Shown here one piece after another: positions 51,272 through 53,048 of a stretch of DNA of 53,048 bases. The stretch is from an uncultured beta proteobacterium. GTDB taxonomy: Bacteria; Pseudomonadota; Gammaproteobacteria; Burkholderiales; Burkholderiaceae. Numbering within the stretch: the first letter of the stretch is position 1; each line of letters begins with the position of its first letter. Where the stretch lies: NCBI GenBank assembly GCA_903821995.1, contig CAIJNI010000027.1, positions 1-53,048 on the forward strand. The letters run 5' to 3'. Under the pieces are notes generated by a model, which saw nothing but the letters and a program-made list of their open reading frames with translations, did no database searches and was not told where the DNA came from. Both the position numbers and the translations under genes were made by a program.

Positions 51272-52917
51272 TTTCCGATCGCCCAAGATTCTTTAACTGC
51301 CTTACGAGAATATTTTTAATTCTTAGTCTAGTCTTAGGTGGTGTTTATTCGGCCTTTGCTGCTGACGAATTACCAAGTAAAACACTTGCAAAAATTCGTA
51401 AAGATGGCGTAATTCGAATTGGTGTTAAGACTGATGTTCCCCCGTTTAATTCGATTAATTCAAGTGGAGAGATTGTTGGGTTAGAGAGTGATATTGCTCA
51501 AAAGGTTGCTGAAAAACTAGATGTGAAACTGCTCAAAGTGGGTATTACTACCGAGAATCGTTTTCAAAAATTAGAGGTAGGCGATGTCGACATGCTCATT
51601 GCAACAATTGGTGACACTCCTGCTCGTCGTCAAATAGCAACTGGTATAGAGCCTGGTTATTCTGAAACAAGTGTAAGTGTTCTTTTTCGTCCAGAAGCTC
51701 CGCTCTTAACAAAGTGGGCAGATCTCAGGGGTAAAACTCTTTGTGCATTGCAGGGAAGCTATTTCAATCGTCCAATCAGTGAGCGGTTCTTAATCAGTTT
51801 GCAAACCTATAAAACTGTTCGGGATGCTCATTTGGCGCTAGAAAGTGGTAAATGCGATGGTTTTCTCTATACGACAGCAGCTATTGTTGCTGATTTGAAA
51901 AAGCCAGCTTTTCAAGGATTTAAATCTCCGCTCGAACCTGCATTAAAGACGCCATGGGCAATATTCGTTCAGAGGAGTGAAAAAAATACCGAATTAGATC
52001 ACATTGTGGGTGATTTGATTGTGGAAATGCACCGTTCAGGATATTTTCTTGAATTAAACAAAAAATGGGATGTTGATTATTCAACGGCTTGGTTAGAAAA
52101 AGCAAAGTCGTTTTGGGCACAAAAGAATAATAATCAGTATTTGTGCAAACGAATTGAAAGTGGTTATTGGACCCCCGAATGCCGTGAAGCTGCATTGGTG
52201 AATTCAGAAGAAGTTTATGGATTGCAAGCAATTGGATTGTGGGTTAAGGAGCAAACAGGGTTGGATCTGAACTTCATTTATGACCCTTATAGTCGAGGTC
52301 AGTATCTTCAAGGATTAGGTTACACCATGTTATTAATCTTTTTAAGTATTCTTTTAAGTATTGGTCTTGGAATAGTATCAGCTATTAAACATGATCATTC
52401 TTCTGAATTTACCAAAAAAGTGATTTCATTTGTAATGTCCTATGGACGCCTTAATCCTCCATTACTTTTAATGTATTTGCTTTATTTTGGGGTAGGCTCA
52501 TGGCTTTTAAGTAGCTATGGGGTTCAGTTGCCGGCATTATTAGTTGCTGTTCTGATCTTGGGTTATTACACTTCAGGTCTTGTCATGAGCGCCTTGTTAG
52601 AGTCAGCTGAGCTTATACGACATACAAAGTCCGAATTTAAAATTAATTACCACAACATTTTAGACACTTTAGATTCATCAAGCTGGCCAATAAAACAAGC
52701 GTTGATCAATCTCACAAAGCAATCAATGATTGCCTCAGCAATTGCAATACCGGAGTTATTAAGTGCCACGAACTTGGTGATGGCGGAAAAGGGTAATGTG
52801 TTTTTATTGATGACTGTGTTATTGATTATCTTTTTCTTTATTACAGGTTTTTGGACAGACCTTGTGACTTGGGCAGAGACTAAATTTCACAACTTTAGGA
52901 GAGTAAATCATGGATAA
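51268..52917 (+). CDS. Fused solute-binding protein and ABC permease (polar amino acid type)
   Basis: A 549-aa fusion. A signal peptide (to about residue 31) is followed by an SBP_bac_3-type amino-acid-binding domain (residues about 40-275: KDGVIRIGVKTDVPPFN, ESDIAQKVAEKLDV). A linker leads to a transmembrane permease domain at about 345-545 with several helices (YTMLLIFLSILLSIGLGI, and ASAIAIPELLSATNLVMAEKG, the HisM-like C-terminal block). The EAA loop that contacts the ATPase is degenerate. Fused SBP-permeases are known in GlnPQ-type importers. It overlaps the next permease gene by 8 nt. Binds an unknown amino-acid-like solute. Confidence 0.85.
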   Translation: MISDRPRFFNCLTRIFLILSLVLGGVYSAFAADELPSKTLAKIRKDGVIRIGVKTDVPPFNSINSSGEIVGLESDIAQKVAEKLDVKLLKVGITTENRFQKLEVGDVDMLIATIGDTPARRQIATGIEPGYSETSVSVLFRPEAPLLTKWADLRGKTLCALQGSYFNRPISERFLISLQTYKTVRDAHLALESGKCDGFLYTTAAIVADLKKPAFQGFKSPLEPALKTPWAIFVQRSEKNTELDHIVGDLIVEMHRSGYFLELNKKWDVDYSTAWLEKAKSFWAQKNNNQYLCKRIESGYWTPECREAALVNSEEVYGLQAIGLWVKEQTGLDLNFIYDPYSRGQYLQGLGYTMLLIFLSILLSIGLGIVSAIKHDHSSEFTKKVISFVMSYGRLNPPLLLMYLLYFGVGSWLLSSYGVQLPALLVAVLILGYYTSGLVMSALLESAELIRHTKSEFKINYHNILDTLDSSSWPIKQALINLTKQSMIASAIAIPELLSATNLVMAEKGNVFLLMTVLLIIFFFITGFWTDLVTWAETKFHNFRRVNHG

Positions 52918-53048
52918 AAGTACTTTTGATTTTATTTTGACATGGACTCCTTATTTGTTAGAAGGGTTTATTTGGAACCTTATTATTGCAGTGATGGCTG
53001 TTGCCCTTGGCTCATGTATTGGCTTTTATTTAGCATACTTAAGGATAA
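52910..53048 (+). CDS. ABC transporter permease, partial at window end
   Basis: A frame starting at ATG 52910, 8 nt before the upstream stop, and running off the window edge. The visible 46 residues start MDKSTFDFILTWTPYLLEGF and enter a transmembrane helix (IWNLIIAVMAVALGSCIG). The WxPxLLxG pattern is the usual N-terminus of polar amino-acid permeases, so this is the partner permease of the fusion protein. An ATPase gene probably follows outside the window. Confidence 0.8.
   Translation, partial: MDKSTFDFILTWTPYLLEGFIWNLIIAVMAVALGSCIGFYLAYLRI

Noticed and set aside
1..53048. CRISPR arrays, insertion sequences, prophage or integrase genes
   Set aside because: No regularly spaced repeats, transposase motifs or phage proteins were seen on either strand.

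Overview
The window is 53 kb of AT-rich bacterial chromosome, roughly 40% GC by eye. Ten genes encode Bug/TctC-type periplasmic carboxylate-binding proteins. Bug expansion on this scale is a hallmark of Burkholderiales, so a low-GC betaproteobacterium, possibly a freshwater Polynucleobacter-like lineage, is the best guess; no rRNA or marker gene in the window confirms it. I see no phage genes, transposases, CRISPR arrays or integrases.

Layout. (1) 0.1-9.9 kb: organic-acid catabolism, with a Bug protein, a class V aminotransferase, a YdiJ/GlcD-GlpC-type FAD/Fe-S dehydrogenase, and an operon of cupin, esterase, enolase-superfamily enzyme, cupin and Bug protein. (2) 9.9-22.4 kb: a selenocysteine (Sec) island. 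It holds selD (with an extra N-terminal cyclic-nucleotide-binding domain), a globin-coupled-sensor/STAS protein, a periplasmic double ABM-domain protein, selU, a UGA-containing AhpD-like selenoprotein gene, selA, selB, selC (tRNA-Sec, anticodon UCA), a persulfide-dioxygenase-like metallo-hydrolase, two YeeE/YedE half-transporters, a thioredoxin, a second UGA-containing AhpD-like gene and its Sec-less, Cys-less paralogue. (3) 22.4-53 kb: an MFS exporter and many small catabolic modules, most pairing a Bug protein with hydrolases, dehydrogenases, amidohydrolases, cupins or CoA enzymes; a tRNA-Gly(CCC); and a truncated ABC importer at the right edge.

How it fits together. The island carries every component needed to make selenophosphate (SelD), load tRNA-Sec (SelA), deliver it (SelB, selC) and modify tRNA with selenium (SelU). 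A seryl-tRNA synthetase is assumed to be elsewhere. The only selenoproteins visible are two AhpD-like proteins with a CxxU active site, each followed by a hairpin at bacterial-SECIS distance. The thioredoxin, persulfide dioxygenase-like enzyme and YeeE-type sulfur-compound channels suggest a thiol/selenol redox and sulfur-selenium uptake module. The globin sensor and the cNMP-binding domain on SelD suggest that oxygen or a nucleotide signal could tune selenium supply; that is inference. The rest looks like a scavenger's toolkit for small carboxylates and lactones. No classical DNA-binding transcription regulator and no TctA/TctB membrane subunit was recognised anywhere in the window.
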